Shown: one piece after another, positions 12,451 to 24,723 of the stretch | Layout: the number at the start of each line of letters is the position of its first letter | Numbering within the stretch: position 1 is the first letter of the stretch | Origin: Sipunculus nudus | Lineage: Eukaryota; Annelida; Sipuncula; Golfingiida; Sipunculidae | Reading direction: 5' to 3' | DNA length: 64,000 bases | NCBI GenBank assembly: GCA_026874595.1 | Contig: CM049311.1 | Span: 48,237,676 to 48,301,675 of the forward strand | Translations under genes and position numbers: made by a program | The notes under the pieces: generated by a model | Told to the model about the DNA's origin: nothing | Databases searched by the model: none | Seen by the model: the letters and a program-made list of their open reading frames with translations, nothing else

Positions 12451-13176
12451 GAGGCACAGCCTACCCGCGCTCAGCCTGGTTTGCCCTCAGCCGTGAAAAT
12501 CTCACAGCAAATCGGCCCACAGAAGCCGGTAAAACGTTTAACATTAGATTTGATCAGTTTTATCAACCCGAGGATAACATAAGATATTTTGCAAATTATA
12601 AGCGTAGATATGCATTTAACCATTGACATCAATATGTTACAAACGATTAAATGTTTGGTCTTTCCCGTTTATATTTAAGTTTGAAGATATTTAAATTTTA
12701 AGCCGGCCACACGTTCGCACTCAGCAAAAGTTTGATTACACTATGCATAGGCATGAAAGAAGATAGAACTGAAAATTCTCATATTTTTTGTGATAGGTGC
12801 TACAAATTGTCATCTTTTCATTGCAAAATTAAAAATGTTCCTAATATGGGAATACTAACCCCCCCCCCCCCCCCCCCCCCCCGTGCTTGTATTTAACTAT
12901 GATGAAAACTCTAGATATATTCTTAGGTGAAATAAACATAAATATTTATATTTTACATACGTAGTAATAATATAAATTGGCCAATATAAATAAATTTATA
13001 TATATTGAATTTACAAAGCAAAATAAAAAATGCACAGTTTTAAGAACGAACCTAGTATTAGACCCCCCCCCCCCCCCCTGCATGTTCTTGAATTTCTGGA
13101 TACGCCACCGCTACACCCCTGTATATGCAAGCACCATAATTCAAACAAGATCCAGCTAATTGACCTCTTATGAATA
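12451..13176. repeat. Non-coding stretch with two poly-C tracts
   Basis: C runs of about 22 and 16 bases lie at 12861-12882 and 13063-13078. Both follow an AATACTAACC or AGTATTAGACC context, so the two sites may be copies of one short repeat. No gene recognised. Confidence 0.5.
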
Positions 13177-13229
<53 letters not shown>

Positions 13230-13232
13230 GAG
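13177..13232. repeat. Compound (TA)n(GA)n microsatellite
   Basis: TA alternation to about 13192, then about 40 bp of GA with one GGG interruption. Confidence 0.95.
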
Positions 13233-15179
13233 TCTTAATTTATACTTAAAAGAGTTGACTTAATTCTCCCCCGTTGTCCAGGCGTGTCACGGAAAGACTG
13301 CTGACTTCAGTGTAAACACTGGCAGTTATGTAAATTTGTATTTTTGTAAGCTATAAGTTTGCGGACACGTCTTCTCACGATTGTCCCGGTTAATCACGTG
13401 ACTCGTACATTGTAGCTTTATTTATCAGTATTTCCCACATATATGAAGCCCAGTTTGTTTCCCTACGGAAAGTTCATGTCCAATTGCATAACAGAATCTA
13501 AGTGCAGCCGGTCACGTTTCAATCTGACAAACCATGCAGAACTGAGTCATGCTGACCCAGTCTCGTTTAATTCTTAATATATATGGTTTTATTCATATAC
13601 ATGCCACTTTAGCTTTATATACCTTATTTCTTTGTATAGCACGTACATACTGTAAATAAAAGAAATTCAGACATTCCCCATGTCATATGATTTTCAGGGG
13701 GAAAACGAATCTTTGTACAGAAAACAGTCAATTACCTGTATACTATATATATATAATATATATATATATACACAAAATGTATATGAACAATATATATACA
13801 AGATGTTTGCTCTCAGTTGTAAGGTAATGGTATAGGAATAAATCTAAATTTACTGGTCATCTATACTTTTCATTCCATAAGCGTTAGGTTGAAGGTCGCG
13901 CTTGTGTCAAGCTCCTGTAGTTCCCCACCACTTTCTTGAAATTGTTCTCTCTGTTAAAGTCTCTCTCGTCTGTACAGGTTTAATGTTACTTTCTTGCCTG
14001 CCTCAAAGCAAGGTTTTCTATAAACTCAAAGAAATGTAAAAGATAAAGAGATTCTATTTTATCAAACGATATTAGAAGAAACTCTGAAGGAACTAAATTG
14101 GAATTAATTGCATCCTTTTGAAATGAAATATACCATGTATTGCATCCACCACGGAACATATCATCGTTGTATAGCTTCCATTGCGGGACTGAGTTGACGC
14201 CCTGATGTGCATTAAACAGATAATATGCCTTACCAAGTGACTCCTGTTTGCGGGTTCGGCTTTACATGGCTACATATGGATTATATTGACATCTATATTC
14301 TTTGTAACTATTATATTGTATACATAAATATATGACAGTCGAGTCCTTCTTGAAAACTTACCTTCTATCCTGATATGGCGAGTTCCGTTGACTTGTAAAC
14401 CCCTTGTCTACCTGTTTAATGCTGCTTTTATCTGTTTATGACCTATGTATAAACAGATGCGATGATCTTACCGCCACTCCCACACGATTGTGACTGGACA
14501 AAATATTTGCTGCAGTCTCGGCGCTGTCTTTTTCATTAGTGTTTGCCGTTGGGTTTGTTTTTTAGCGGGAAGCTTGCACTCCTACGTTCTGATATAACCA
14601 CCCAGTATAACAAAGTTGTGTATAGGACAAACAGTATTTTCTGAGTTTTCACCACTTTCACTATCGCTGCATACACTCAGTGCTTGTCCTGTAAGTCGCT
14701 AATGCTGTCATGTGACTTGAAACTTTTTTTTGTCAAACAACGTAATCGCCAGGTGGCTAGGCAGCAAAATATCCTTGTTCCTACATTAGTTGTTTCGATC
14801 CAAACTTCTTTGGGGACTTCATAAAATAAAACTTCGTGCATGTACACTGGACAAGGAACTTGTGTATCGACACGAGTTAACTAGAATAATTTGTTTATTC
14901 GCATCGCATTGTCATCGCAAGTTCATGGAATTGAGGGTCAGTGGCATAATCGTTAAAATGCTCGGTAATTTCCTTATGTTTAAATTAGTTTAATGCCTAA
15001 CGTGATGAAATACGGTAAAATACTGTAATAGTTTATGCCAGTTGCTCCCCATTTATTGTCCGAACAGTGTGAATGATAATACGGCCGATATCATTTGTTC
15101 CACGAAATGCCCTCTGCCAGCTCATGAGGCGACAAGTTTTATTTATCAGTTTATACAAAAGTTACTCTTTAGAAAATTC
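13233..15179. other. Non-coding stretch
   Basis: No gene recognised on either strand. A broken TATATA stretch lies near 13745-13770. Confidence 0.4.
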
Positions 15180-15320
15180 CAATGATTATGTTAATCATAA
15201 TGATTATAAGGTAAAAAGTGTAGGTAAATAAAAATCATCATAAAAAATGATCATAATGATAAAATATTACTGTTATCAACTAATGATCATAATGATAAAA
15301 TATTACTGTTATCAACTATT
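15180..15320. repeat. Short tandem duplication rich in ATGATAAT
   Basis: The word AATGATCATAATGATAAAAT followed by ATTACTGTTATCAACTA occurs twice in tandem (about 15246 and 15282), preceded by further ATGATTAT-type words. AT-rich, no coding content. Confidence 0.8.
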
Positions 15321-15354
15321 TATTTATAAAATATATTGTTTAATTGATACATCA

Positions 15355-15355
<1 letters not shown>

Positions 15356-15413
<58 letters not shown>
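15356..15413. repeat. (TTA)n microsatellite, 58 bp
   Basis: Perfect trinucleotide run of about 19 units. Confidence 0.97.
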
Positions 15414-15415
<2 letters not shown>

Positions 15416-15475
15416 CATTCATTTATACACTAATTATTTGATAAATTATCTATAATTTTTTTTTTTTTTTTAATT

Positions 15476-15514
15476 TTATTATTATCATTATCATCATCAT
15501 CATCATCATCATTA
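15476..15514. repeat. (ATC/ATT)n microsatellite
   Basis: About seven TCA units preceded by ATTATC units. Confidence 0.9.
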
Positions 15515-16130
15515 TGAATCTCTCATCGTTGTTTTGGTATAACCAATTTACCTGTTCATGTTAGACAGATTTAGTAATAAAGGTTTAGCCAGTTGTAATA
15601 TAAAAAGCATAAATCGACATGAACAGCGCATGAATTTATATGTTAAGAAATTATAACAATATACTATATATATACTATATTTGACTTGCCAGGCAGCACA
15701 TTCTATAACAGAAACAAAATGGAAATTGGTCCCGATGGGATATAGGGGTTTCAATACAACCCATATTTATCCATAAATATTTATTCATAAACTGCCCATA
15801 AGCGCTGTAGTACGCTGAAATATTTCAATAAGGGGAAGTCCTAATAGAAACAAGTAAATCAACTGAATTTTTTTCTGTGACCTGCTTGTGGCACTGTCTG
15901 TTGAATAAGGATAAAGACGTTAAGGTGTTAAATGCACGGGGTTTGTAAAATCCAGAAGTCATTAACTGTCATTAAAACATTAATCTATCCAGAACGTTTA
16001 TTTTGACCTCCAGCGAAATTTCACCATTTGTTATGCATTGATACACTGGCGCCGCGGTGTTGTAACTAGGGACTTTCCGCTCAGTAGTCAAAATCCTTAA
16101 AAACCAGATATGAATATTGAAATTTGATTT
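15515..16130. other. Non-coding stretch
   Basis: No gene recognised. Confidence 0.4.
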
Positions 16131-16312
16131 TGTGGTCTAGGGGTAGAGAAAAGGACTAAAAGCCGGAAGGGAGATCGTTAGTTCGAATCTCACGATGTGG
16201 TCAAGGTCGCCCCCCTCCCAGGATGAGCTCTCGAGCTGCAGGCTTAAAGGGAAGGACGTGCCCCACGGCCGTGTTTAACTCAAAACAAGTGCGTCTTTAG
16301 GGGCTCCCCCAT

Positions 16313-16369
<57 letters not shown>

Positions 16370-16510
16370 ATATGGTCTAGCAATGGGCAATATTACACAC
16401 CGAGGTGCAGGTGCAGTAGTCACCGGGCTAGTTAATACCAGGATATGTAAGGCTACGAAGCGTGTGCTACTGCCCTGTCATGGAGTCCGGGATCGAATTC
16501 TGCAGATGTA
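16131..16510 (+). mobile_element. tRNA-derived SINE, split by a (TA)n array
   Basis: The start carries tRNA-like internal promoter boxes: TGGTCTAGGGG at 16133 (A box) and AGTTCGAATCT at 16180 (B box), spaced about as in a tRNA. Downstream blocks GATGAGCTCTCGAG and CAGGTGCAGTAGTCACC recur in the same order at 27430-27612 (as TTGAGCTCTCAGTG and CAGGTGCAGTAGTCAAC). A 59-bp TA array at 16315-16373 sits between the two blocks. The head could not fold as a functional tRNA with confidence, so this is a SINE rather than a tRNA gene. Confidence 0.6.
16315..16373. repeat. (TA)n microsatellite inside the SINE
   Basis: TA alternation with one TTT interruption near 16355. Confidence 0.95.
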
Positions 16511-17285
16511 CATTTTAAGTAAGGAGAGCATTAAATTGGAGGCGGTTTTCTACAACAATAATAAATATTTTTAATGAATCTAAAAAAACACAAGGAAAAG
16601 TCATTTTTTATGGAAACGTATATGGTAAAAGAAACTGCAAGAGCTATATATGGTTACGATCGAACAAAACACGCGAAATGGGAATGCTCACCGGCGGTAT
16701 TTTCTTTCATTTCAAGCGCACACCAAACGTTGGATTGTGTTTCCCGTATAAAGGTTACTTCTCAACCAGGTTTAAATATATAATATTTCATAGTAAACTC
16801 AAAAAGGAACTAAAGTCTGTAATTTTTAATTACTGATATATTTAATTTCCGATAAATATTATTCTCTGAATAGCAAGGAGATGATTACATTGACCATCCC
16901 TTGACAGTTGAATATGTGATATTTCATACCGATATATACAAGCCTTTACTATATACATATGATTAAGCCTATATATTAAATATACTTTGAAAAACGTTCA
17001 TGTAATTGAGTAAAATTAATGAAGAGACTTCGATTTAGAGAGAAAAGACATATATAGTTCACGCTTCATTTAGGTCATATTAGCGTTGGCTCTCTGTAGG
17101 GTCCACCTTACCATTCATAATGCTGATATTAATTTCATTGAATTTTAACATATATTTTTCTAAAACGGTATTGTATAGGTGTATTTATGGAGATGTATCA
17201 GAGTAATCTATATTGATTCAAATACCCCTATATAGTTTATCGACATGTAAAAATAAAAGTGACATTAGCGATATAAATTTGCATA
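16511..17285. other. Non-coding stretch
   Basis: No gene recognised; the 69-codon frame at 16574 has no domain or splice context. Confidence 0.35.
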
Positions 17286-17600
17286 TGGAAAAAAGTGACT
17301 GACTGACTGAAGATTTATTTAGCCCTTCCAGCGCTCCAGTTACAAGGGTCTTAGACCCGTTCCCTGGGCGCTCCCTAGAGGTAGAATTTTGATTGGAGTC
17401 GAAGACGCAGATGACACCAAAGCCAAGTAGAGATCCGTTTCAACCAAAAGCGTGACCACGGAGGCAAATAAGCGTGAGGAGACCGGAGAGCAGCACTACC
17501 TACAGGTACAACGCAGAAGCCCGAACATCAGTAAACAGGGCACAACAGCCCTGACCGTGCCTGCCAAGAAACCCCGCTATATATAGGACACTACGAGGCT
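17286..17600. other. GC-richer patch, possible unclassified repeat
   Basis: Begins with a TGACTGACTGACTGA run and is clearly richer in GC than both flanks up to about 17590. The sharp change in composition suggests an inserted repeat. No reading frame or terminal repeat supports a class. Confidence 0.3.
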
Positions 17601-17813
17601 GGCATCGCACTTATCGCCATTAGCCGGAAATGAAAAACAATAACGTTAAAAAAATTCAACTGTACACATAAGCATTAGCTTGTCAGCAAGCCGTGTACAT
17701 GAACGATCAAGGATTAGAGTCGATGATTTCTTTATGAAATTACTTGTTAAGAATAGAAAATAAAATTATTTCGAACTTTAAAACATAATGTAAGAGTAGT
17801 TAAAAAAGGGTCC

Positions 17814-17816
<3 letters not shown>

Positions 17817-17871
<55 letters not shown>
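17817..17871. repeat. (TA)n microsatellite, 55 bp
   Basis: Perfect TA alternation; the next TA array starts 110 bp downstream. Confidence 0.97.
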
Positions 17872-17874
<3 letters not shown>

Positions 17875-17979
17875 TATACACAGTCTTACAGCTGTCGTTG
17901 TGTTCATTTTTTAATCAAGTAATTTCCTATATTTCAGGTATTTCGTTGAACATTTTCAGGTATTTTAGGAACATTTTAG

Positions 17980-17981
<2 letters not shown>

Positions 17982-18041
<60 letters not shown>
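17982..18041. repeat. (TA)n microsatellite, 60 bp
   Basis: Perfect AT alternation. Confidence 0.97.
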
Positions 18042-18043
<2 letters not shown>

Positions 18044-18189
18044 GTATGATTTCGTTTTTTCCCAATGCAAATATTACAACATGCATAGAAAAAAAATCAT
18101 ACCCTGTGAGTTGTTCACCATTTAACCAAGTTACAATGACCACCCAGTGAGTATGCTAAAACATGTACTCAGTTGAATAGAAATCAGAT

Positions 18190-18560
18190 AATTAAACTGT
18201 ATGGCCTCGAGTATGACGGAGCCACGTTACGCGGTAACTGTGCAATGAGGGCACACTCCGTGGCAGGAGGGGCCTGGATGTTGGAGCGACACAGACCCCG
18301 AGCCGGGGAGAAGAGATGCTTTGTTTGCTTATCAGTTCATCTCCTGCAGTCCAGATATTATCAATTTCCAGTGAAAGCTACAGTGATAGCAAAACGTCAC
18401 ATATCCCAAGTGTAGAGCTGGTCTGCAGTGCGCAGGCACAGCGCCATATATAATCAAAACTAACCAGGAGCCAAGTGACCGTGAATTTTTCCCTAGTGTG
18501 AATATCCTATGTTGTGGTGGTACACCGTTAAACCGCAGCCCTCGGGCTCTGGCCGGCTGC
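18190..18560. other. GC-richer island
   Basis: Composition rises well above the flanks, with CGGAGCCACG, GGCCTGGATG and CTCTGGCCGGCTGCC. Frames of 80-87 codons overlap on both strands here, as expected when stop codons are rarer. It could be a promoter-proximal region or an old repeat; nothing decides. Confidence 0.25.
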
Positions 18561-19279
18561 CAGTATTTTATGCTATCCAGGGACCAATAAAACACATTTG
18601 TTAATTGGGTTTAGATTAATTGTCAGTGATTATGAACCCTCGGTTTTCTGTGCAGTTGATCACCAGTTTCCTGAAAAAAAAATTGAGGAGTCAACCACAA
18701 AGGGAATTTTTTCTTATATGTTCTAGTCTTATAACAGCCTATATAATAAATATATTAACAATATAATAATAATTATAATAATATTATAAAATTGTCATTA
18801 TTTTTAACATTATGTGTACTTCCACATGTGTGTTTTATGTATATTTTATGATGACCTGCAGCTGTCATCTGACTCATGCAGTGGTCAGTCTCAAGGTCAG
18901 TCTTGCGTAAGATGACTGATTGATAGATGACTATTGTTCATAACTCTTACCGGATAATCAGGAGAATTTGACTCTCAAAGTGCTCAAAAGCATTGTTTCA
19001 CATGCAAGTACCACATATTATATGTCACTGTGGGCTTATTCTAGGTTTCCATGGAGATTTTACCAAGACCTCTCGGTCTAATGGTTTCGACTTGTGCCCT
19101 GACTGACAGTCATCTAAGCAAAAAATCGAGCCAACGATTTACTGAAAAATATAACAAACAGCCGTGAGAAATTAAATCTTATTTGGAGTAATAATTAATA
19201 AGAGAGAATGATTTTCAATAATTTCTGCCTGGATAACCTCGAACATTTTCATGCGCGTCGATCTTACATTGTTTGTCTA

Positions 19280-19349
<70 letters not shown>

Positions 19350-21351
19350 CAGAAATGTACAATTGATGCGTTCTCGATTTCAAAATAAGAAAACATGGAT
19401 TTTCACGGTAGTTTCCAGAATTATATGAAATAAGCTGGTGCGTGACAAATGTTTCCTTGTACGGGATATAGCATTTCAATTCCCAAATATAATAAATACA
19501 CGCGAGTCACGCTTTCCGATAAGCTGATAACAAACAACTTATATTTAGTTAATGCTTACAAGGGGATATACGTGTGCGAAGCGGTTTCCCAGAATTTCCC
19601 AAATAAACACTTGTCGTTTTTCAGTTTTTTTTTCATTAAGTACATCTCTCTTCTCAAAAAGACGCATTTACGGCACTTACCTTCCGTCTGGAAATTTCCC
19701 GTCTTGCATCTGCTTGAAGTTTTGAATGGCTAATAATCGGCGATTTTAGAAAAAAAATCTTAAAATATAAAAAATTTTATCATACTGACGATCGACACTT
19801 TCCTCCTTATTTCAGGTTATAATTAGAAAATCGTCAGTTAATTTTCACACGGATAACATAAATAAATCAACGTAAACTAATTTAAAAATAAAAAAATTGT
19901 ATTTCAGAAAACTTCCTTGAATGCCAAATTATCCAATTTTCAGTAAATCGATATGACTCTGACTCTTGAAGTATTTACATGGACAGTTCAGCTACTCCAT
20001 GCATAGTGACCGCCTGGTCCAGCCGTCCGTCCGTCCGTCCTTCCGTCCTTGTGACGTTTTCTTTCTGTCATGTTATCTCAAACAGAATACATTTGATCTT
20101 TCTCAAATTAATAGGGACGATTAGTTGCTAGGAGGGCTCCAGACCTATATCATTACAGACCTGGCCGATATTTTGTATGGCTGCCAGAGCACAATAGGTG
20201 TTTTTCTTTCACGCACGCTCTCTCAAATGAGTTTTAAATTTCTCAGATTCAGTTGGGTGTTTTTGTACCCACGAGGCTTCCAGCTCTGTTGAATTGAAGA
20301 CCCATTCAAAAACCAGTATGGCCGCAAGCTGCACAATCAGTGATTTTCTTTTGCAAACTTTTGAGGACATTGACACATATAAGGGGATGTGTGATTTTAA
20401 TCTCATACACTCCTAAAGAATCTAACATGACTGCCAGGCAAATATTTTAAAATCCTTTGACAATCACTTTTTTATAATGCTGAGATTTTTCTGAAAATTG
20501 GTCACTTTTAGGTTATTTGTGGTGAAACATTTTAGACCAGTCTGACATCCAAAATAACGCCAAGGGCTGCCGTTTTGAGGTACTGGCGATCGCGAGGCCC
20601 TAATTGAGGACCCTTACGGTTACAAGCCTCTAAATAATATTGTATATATTGTCACTTTTCCCACATCATTTTATGTATCGGGAAAGAGTTAGATAGCACA
20701 ATGTCTTCATTAATAGGTTCATTGGCTACATGCGCAGTACATATCAATTTTTTTAAAATGTTCTACACTTTTAATTCATTGTATCTTCTGGTTTCACAGG
20801 CATAACCTTACCTGCGTGTAAACGAAGGTTCGAGGTCGCTTTTTTGCTACCAGGGCAAACGTGCGAAATTGAAAAATGTCACATTTAGAAAAGATCGTCT
20901 GCTGTAATAATATGGAATTAACATTGCATTGTCTAAACAAAGTTGGACCTCCCTTCTATGACGCAAAAAAAAACCTTGAAAAAGCGGGGTCTTTCACTAT
21001 ATATAATTATTTCAACTTTCATCCAAAAAAAATCTCTGCACTTTATTTTTTTGTCACGGTAAAAAAATACTCGAAATGTGACCTATCATAATTCATCGAC
21101 CAGTTTCTTTCACATTTTTTATAAATGCAAAAACAAATGTCAGAAGACTATGCTTTTAAATTGGGATCATAATCATCATTATGGTTGTGGTTATGGCCTT
21201 GTAACAATGTATATTTGTCATTACAGGAAGGCTCTATGGATTATCCTTAAATCTGGTGTACCGTAACCTTTGGTCATTGATAGCTAAAGTCATCGCAAAA
21301 GATCTGCATACCTATCTTTATTTTTCATTCTTCTTTCCGTGTTTCCCTTTA
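18561..21351. other. Non-coding stretch
   Basis: No gene recognised. CCGTCCGTCCGTCCGTCC near 20016 is a short tetranucleotide run like those inside the element families further right. Confidence 0.35.
19284..19348. repeat. (TA)n microsatellite, 65 bp
   Basis: Perfect AT alternation. Confidence 0.97.
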
Positions 21352-21783
21352 TCTCAAATATGGCGGATTTTCCAAAACCGAATTTTTGGGCACAGTATAG
21401 TCATAGGTGGTACTTTTGACCATGATCATTCAAGCTTCTCACGTCTAAACCCCGTTTCTTCGGCTGTCGGCGGTGTTACATCTCGGCGAAGAATCTATAT
21501 ATACGTGATCTTTTTAGGTCTTTAAATACAGACTAGGAGCAAGGGTCTATTTTTGTATATTTGACATCTCAAATATGGCGGATTTTCCAAAACCGAATTT
21601 TTGGGCACAGTATAGTCATAGGTGATACTTTTGACCATGATCATTCAAGCTTCTCACGTCTAAACCCCGTTTCTTCGGCTGTCGGCGGTGTTACATCTCG
21701 GCGAAGAAATCTATATATACGTGATCTTTTTAGGTCTTAAAATACAGACTAGGAGCAAGGGTCTATTTTTGTATATTTGACAT
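21352..21783 (+). repeat. 215-bp tandem duplication
   Basis: Units start at 21352 and 21567, both with TCTCAAATATGGCGGATTTT, and end TTTTTGTATATTTGACAT. They differ at only a few positions over 215 bp (for example GGTGGTAC against GGTGATAC), so the duplication is recent or recently homogenised. Neither copy has coding content. Confidence 0.9.
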
Positions 21784-24578
21784 GGGAATGTCTTTATTAA
21801 TGAATAACTTCATTATGAGTAAAATGTTTACAAAATATTTATCAAATTAGGTGCGACTATCTCCTTAGTGTGCCCATTGATCCATCCTATAGAAGACTTT
21901 ATTCGTAAGACTGTTGGCGCCATCCAGTTCTTTCACATTTATGCTTTTAAAATTGACGCATAATATACATTATTTAGAAAGGCGTGGCCTATTTATAATA
22001 GGGTCTTGAAAGTGTTGAGACTATTAAAGCATCATTTTTGGCAGCCTTTTTTAATTTGATTTTTTTTTTCTGAAGACTCGAATACTTTAGTATGTATATA
22101 GCTGTATTGCTAAATGAGTATTTATTATTTCATAGTTCAATCAAGAAACCAGTGAAAAAGACAACAACCAGAATAAGATATGGAAATATATTTGTATATA
22201 AATGAGCAACATACATTTGCACTAAACACATGGCACATTCTAATACAGAAACTTTTTCCCTGGGGCCTTCTGGAAGGGTCTTCACATATCTTATCTACAA
22301 ATTAATGCAAAGGCAGTAGAGACCAAGGTATAATATACTGAAATGTTCGTGTATCTGTTTGCATTAAAAATCCTGTTATGCAAATTTACAACAATTTTAC
22401 ACTCGCATATTTATTTTAAATGAACAAATCTTTTGAATTAAGTGATGCATGATGTTTAGGTCTTAGGCTTCCTCATATCACATCATCGTAGGAATAATTT
22501 TGCGAAAAAGTATTGACGTAGATCCATTTACATACAAACGAGGCATTATGTACATGTAAAAATTGCATTGCATTCATATACAGCTGCTTACTTCAAAATA
22601 CATTCATAAACCTATTGGTTATTATAATTTCAAATTTTTATATCATTCCTGACACTTAAGACAGTCCAATCAAATGGTACATCTCTGAAATAGTCACCTT
22701 TCTTATAAAGAGAAGACAAAATTTAAAAGTCCGCCCTCAGTATCCTTAATTTGTATATTCTTTTTCTTTCTCTAACAGAAGGAAACCATCATAACCTTTA
22801 AAATGTATTGAAAGCTCTCAAACAGCCTCACACACACAAAAAATGTTGGGTATTCTTTCAAGGGTTTTACTAAATCCAAGCTACACACTTACGCAAACAG
22901 GAAAATATTGTGACTGTCCGCAGGTGCATAAAATTAACAGAGAAAAAAACACAGAATAAACATAAATGCATAAAAAAAACTCTCACAACTTGAAGACATA
23001 TGTAGAATTATAACTAAAAAAATCCGTTATTGTGAACTTGGGACGTCGACTTCTGTTCAACCACTTTAACAAATTTCTATTGTCAATGCAATGACCATAG
23101 TTCCACGGTGGCAAAATGTCATTTAACACTGCAGTCGGACACCTCAAAACTCTAAGTTGTAATACATACACTGTAAGCACACTAAATAACCCCATGCCAA
23201 TGCATCTTTACTTGATTATCTCTGACCTGCTAAATTACATGGGGCACTTTTAGCCAATCACTACCCATTTTTTCATAGCAATGTGCGTTTCTGTACTTTG
23301 AATAAAAGTTTGAGCCGAGAGTCTACATCTTAGTTTCCACTCATAATGCAAAGCAAACCTGAAACCACAATTTCTTTTTTCAATAACTGGCTAAAATGTA
23401 CATTGTACATGGCCAAATTATCCCAGGAATAAACTATCATGGGAAGAAGCCTCCATATACACTGCAACAAAGCAATGTATCTGCTTATAATAGCCACAAA
23501 TAAGGCTTGATATGAAAATAAACGAAAACCATATATTACATGAAGTTCAATAGTTTCCATAATAATTACCCCTGGCAAAAGCTGCATCATCACGTGACTA
23601 TGTTCCCCTGTGAGCTGTTGTTGTCACATTTCACAAGTACAAATAATGTCACGAACGACAGCAACCATATGATACAGCGATCCCATCAAGCTTTATGTAT
23701 ATTTTCAATTGTTAATTTTTAATGCACAGCATTTTTGTTTACAGATATATGAGCAGCGAAGTGAAGGTTGCCATGGCAAAAGCAGCATCTTTCATACTTC
23801 AATAAATCATATGCTTGAGTATAATACACCATTTAGCAAATTGTTAAGTGGGCATTCAAATATGTCTTGACCTTAAAAGAGGTATAGGTCAAAGGGTCAA
23901 GGTCAGCATTCATACCTCTGTTAGTCTTTGTCATGTGTGTAAAAATGTCACATTCGGCTTCATAATTGTCATGGAAACAAACTAAACTGGCTTCACTATG
24001 TAAGTTTGTATATTCATTGCTAATGTCTTAAGTACATATATTTTCTGTAAAAATCGCCTTCCTGAGGTCAGGTCAAGAAGCAAGACAGAATGCCCACTAT
24101 GGCTTAGTCTATGTGGGTGTATATGTATAATAACCTCTTTTATTACCGCATGCTGTATGAACATCTTAAATTATGTATGCAGTGCTGAAAAAAATATATT
24201 TGCAACCACTGTCATGTTCAACATAATCAATTTGTATCATAAATATGGGTCACTTTCCATGTCCATATACCCAATGTATTGACCCTCAAGGTCACCTTAG
24301 CAGAATATTACATTTGTTCTGTTTACTGTTGAAGTAATAGCCATCACATCCTGATAATCAATTAATGATCCAGAAACTGAGCATGTTTGTTTGTGTTTGT
24401 GTATATTATTAATTACTCTGCTGGATGAACACAGCACCAAACCTTGATACAGAAATGTACCTGATGTTATAACCTTCACTGTAAAACACTTTTTTATATA
24501 AAGTCAAAAAGTGAAGACTTTCTTAGATAACTTCCTGTCTGTGTATTTTTTATATGTGCAGTTTGCTAGACTTTGAAG
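21784..24578. other. Unique non-coding sequence 3' of the spondin gene
   Basis: No gene or repeat recognised. It lies downstream of the minus-strand spondin stop codon and may include a long 3' UTR if the nearest polyadenylation signal is skipped. Confidence 0.35.
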
Positions 24579-24588
24579 TTTATTTATT
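24579..24588 (-). promoter_or_regulatory. Candidate polyadenylation signal of the spondin gene
   Basis: On the minus strand this reads AATAAATAAA, two overlapping AATAAA hexamers, about 100 bases after the proposed stop codon at 24685. It is the first such signal downstream. Confidence 0.45.
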
Positions 24589-24684
24589 GTAGTTGTGTGT
24601 TAAAATGGTGGAAATGGTATTTTATTTGACATATTTAATCATTAACATTCTTCAATTTTTATTCGTTGATATGCTTCAGGTTAA

Positions 24685-24723
24685 TTAACTGCCCCAGGAA
24701 TATCGCCTGCTTCTTGAATCTCT
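24685..24723 (-). CDS. Spondin last exon: basic C-terminal tail
   Basis: A strong 3' splice site (long T run then CAG) ends at 24724. Twelve codons RDSRSRRYSWGS follow at phase 0, then TAA. F-spondins usually end soon after the last TSP1 cysteine, and a short basic tail is compatible. The alternative is read-through of the previous donor, adding only VGILF before a stop. The preceding intron (24724-25055) holds nothing recognised. Confidence 0.55.
   Translation of the reverse strand, partial: RDSRSRRYSWGS

Noticed and set aside
16131-16206. Possible functional tRNA gene
   Set aside because: A and B boxes are present but stems do not pair well and the sequence continues into a repeated SINE body.
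18173-18595. Overlapping frames of 80 and 87 codons on opposite strands
   Set aside because: GC-richer patch with fewer stops; no domain, splice or start evidence.
19449-19733. Plus-strand frame with GIYVCEAVSQ, recalling an Ig tyrosine corner
   Set aside because: Spacing before the motif does not fit an Ig domain, there is no partner cysteine or tryptophan, and no splice context.
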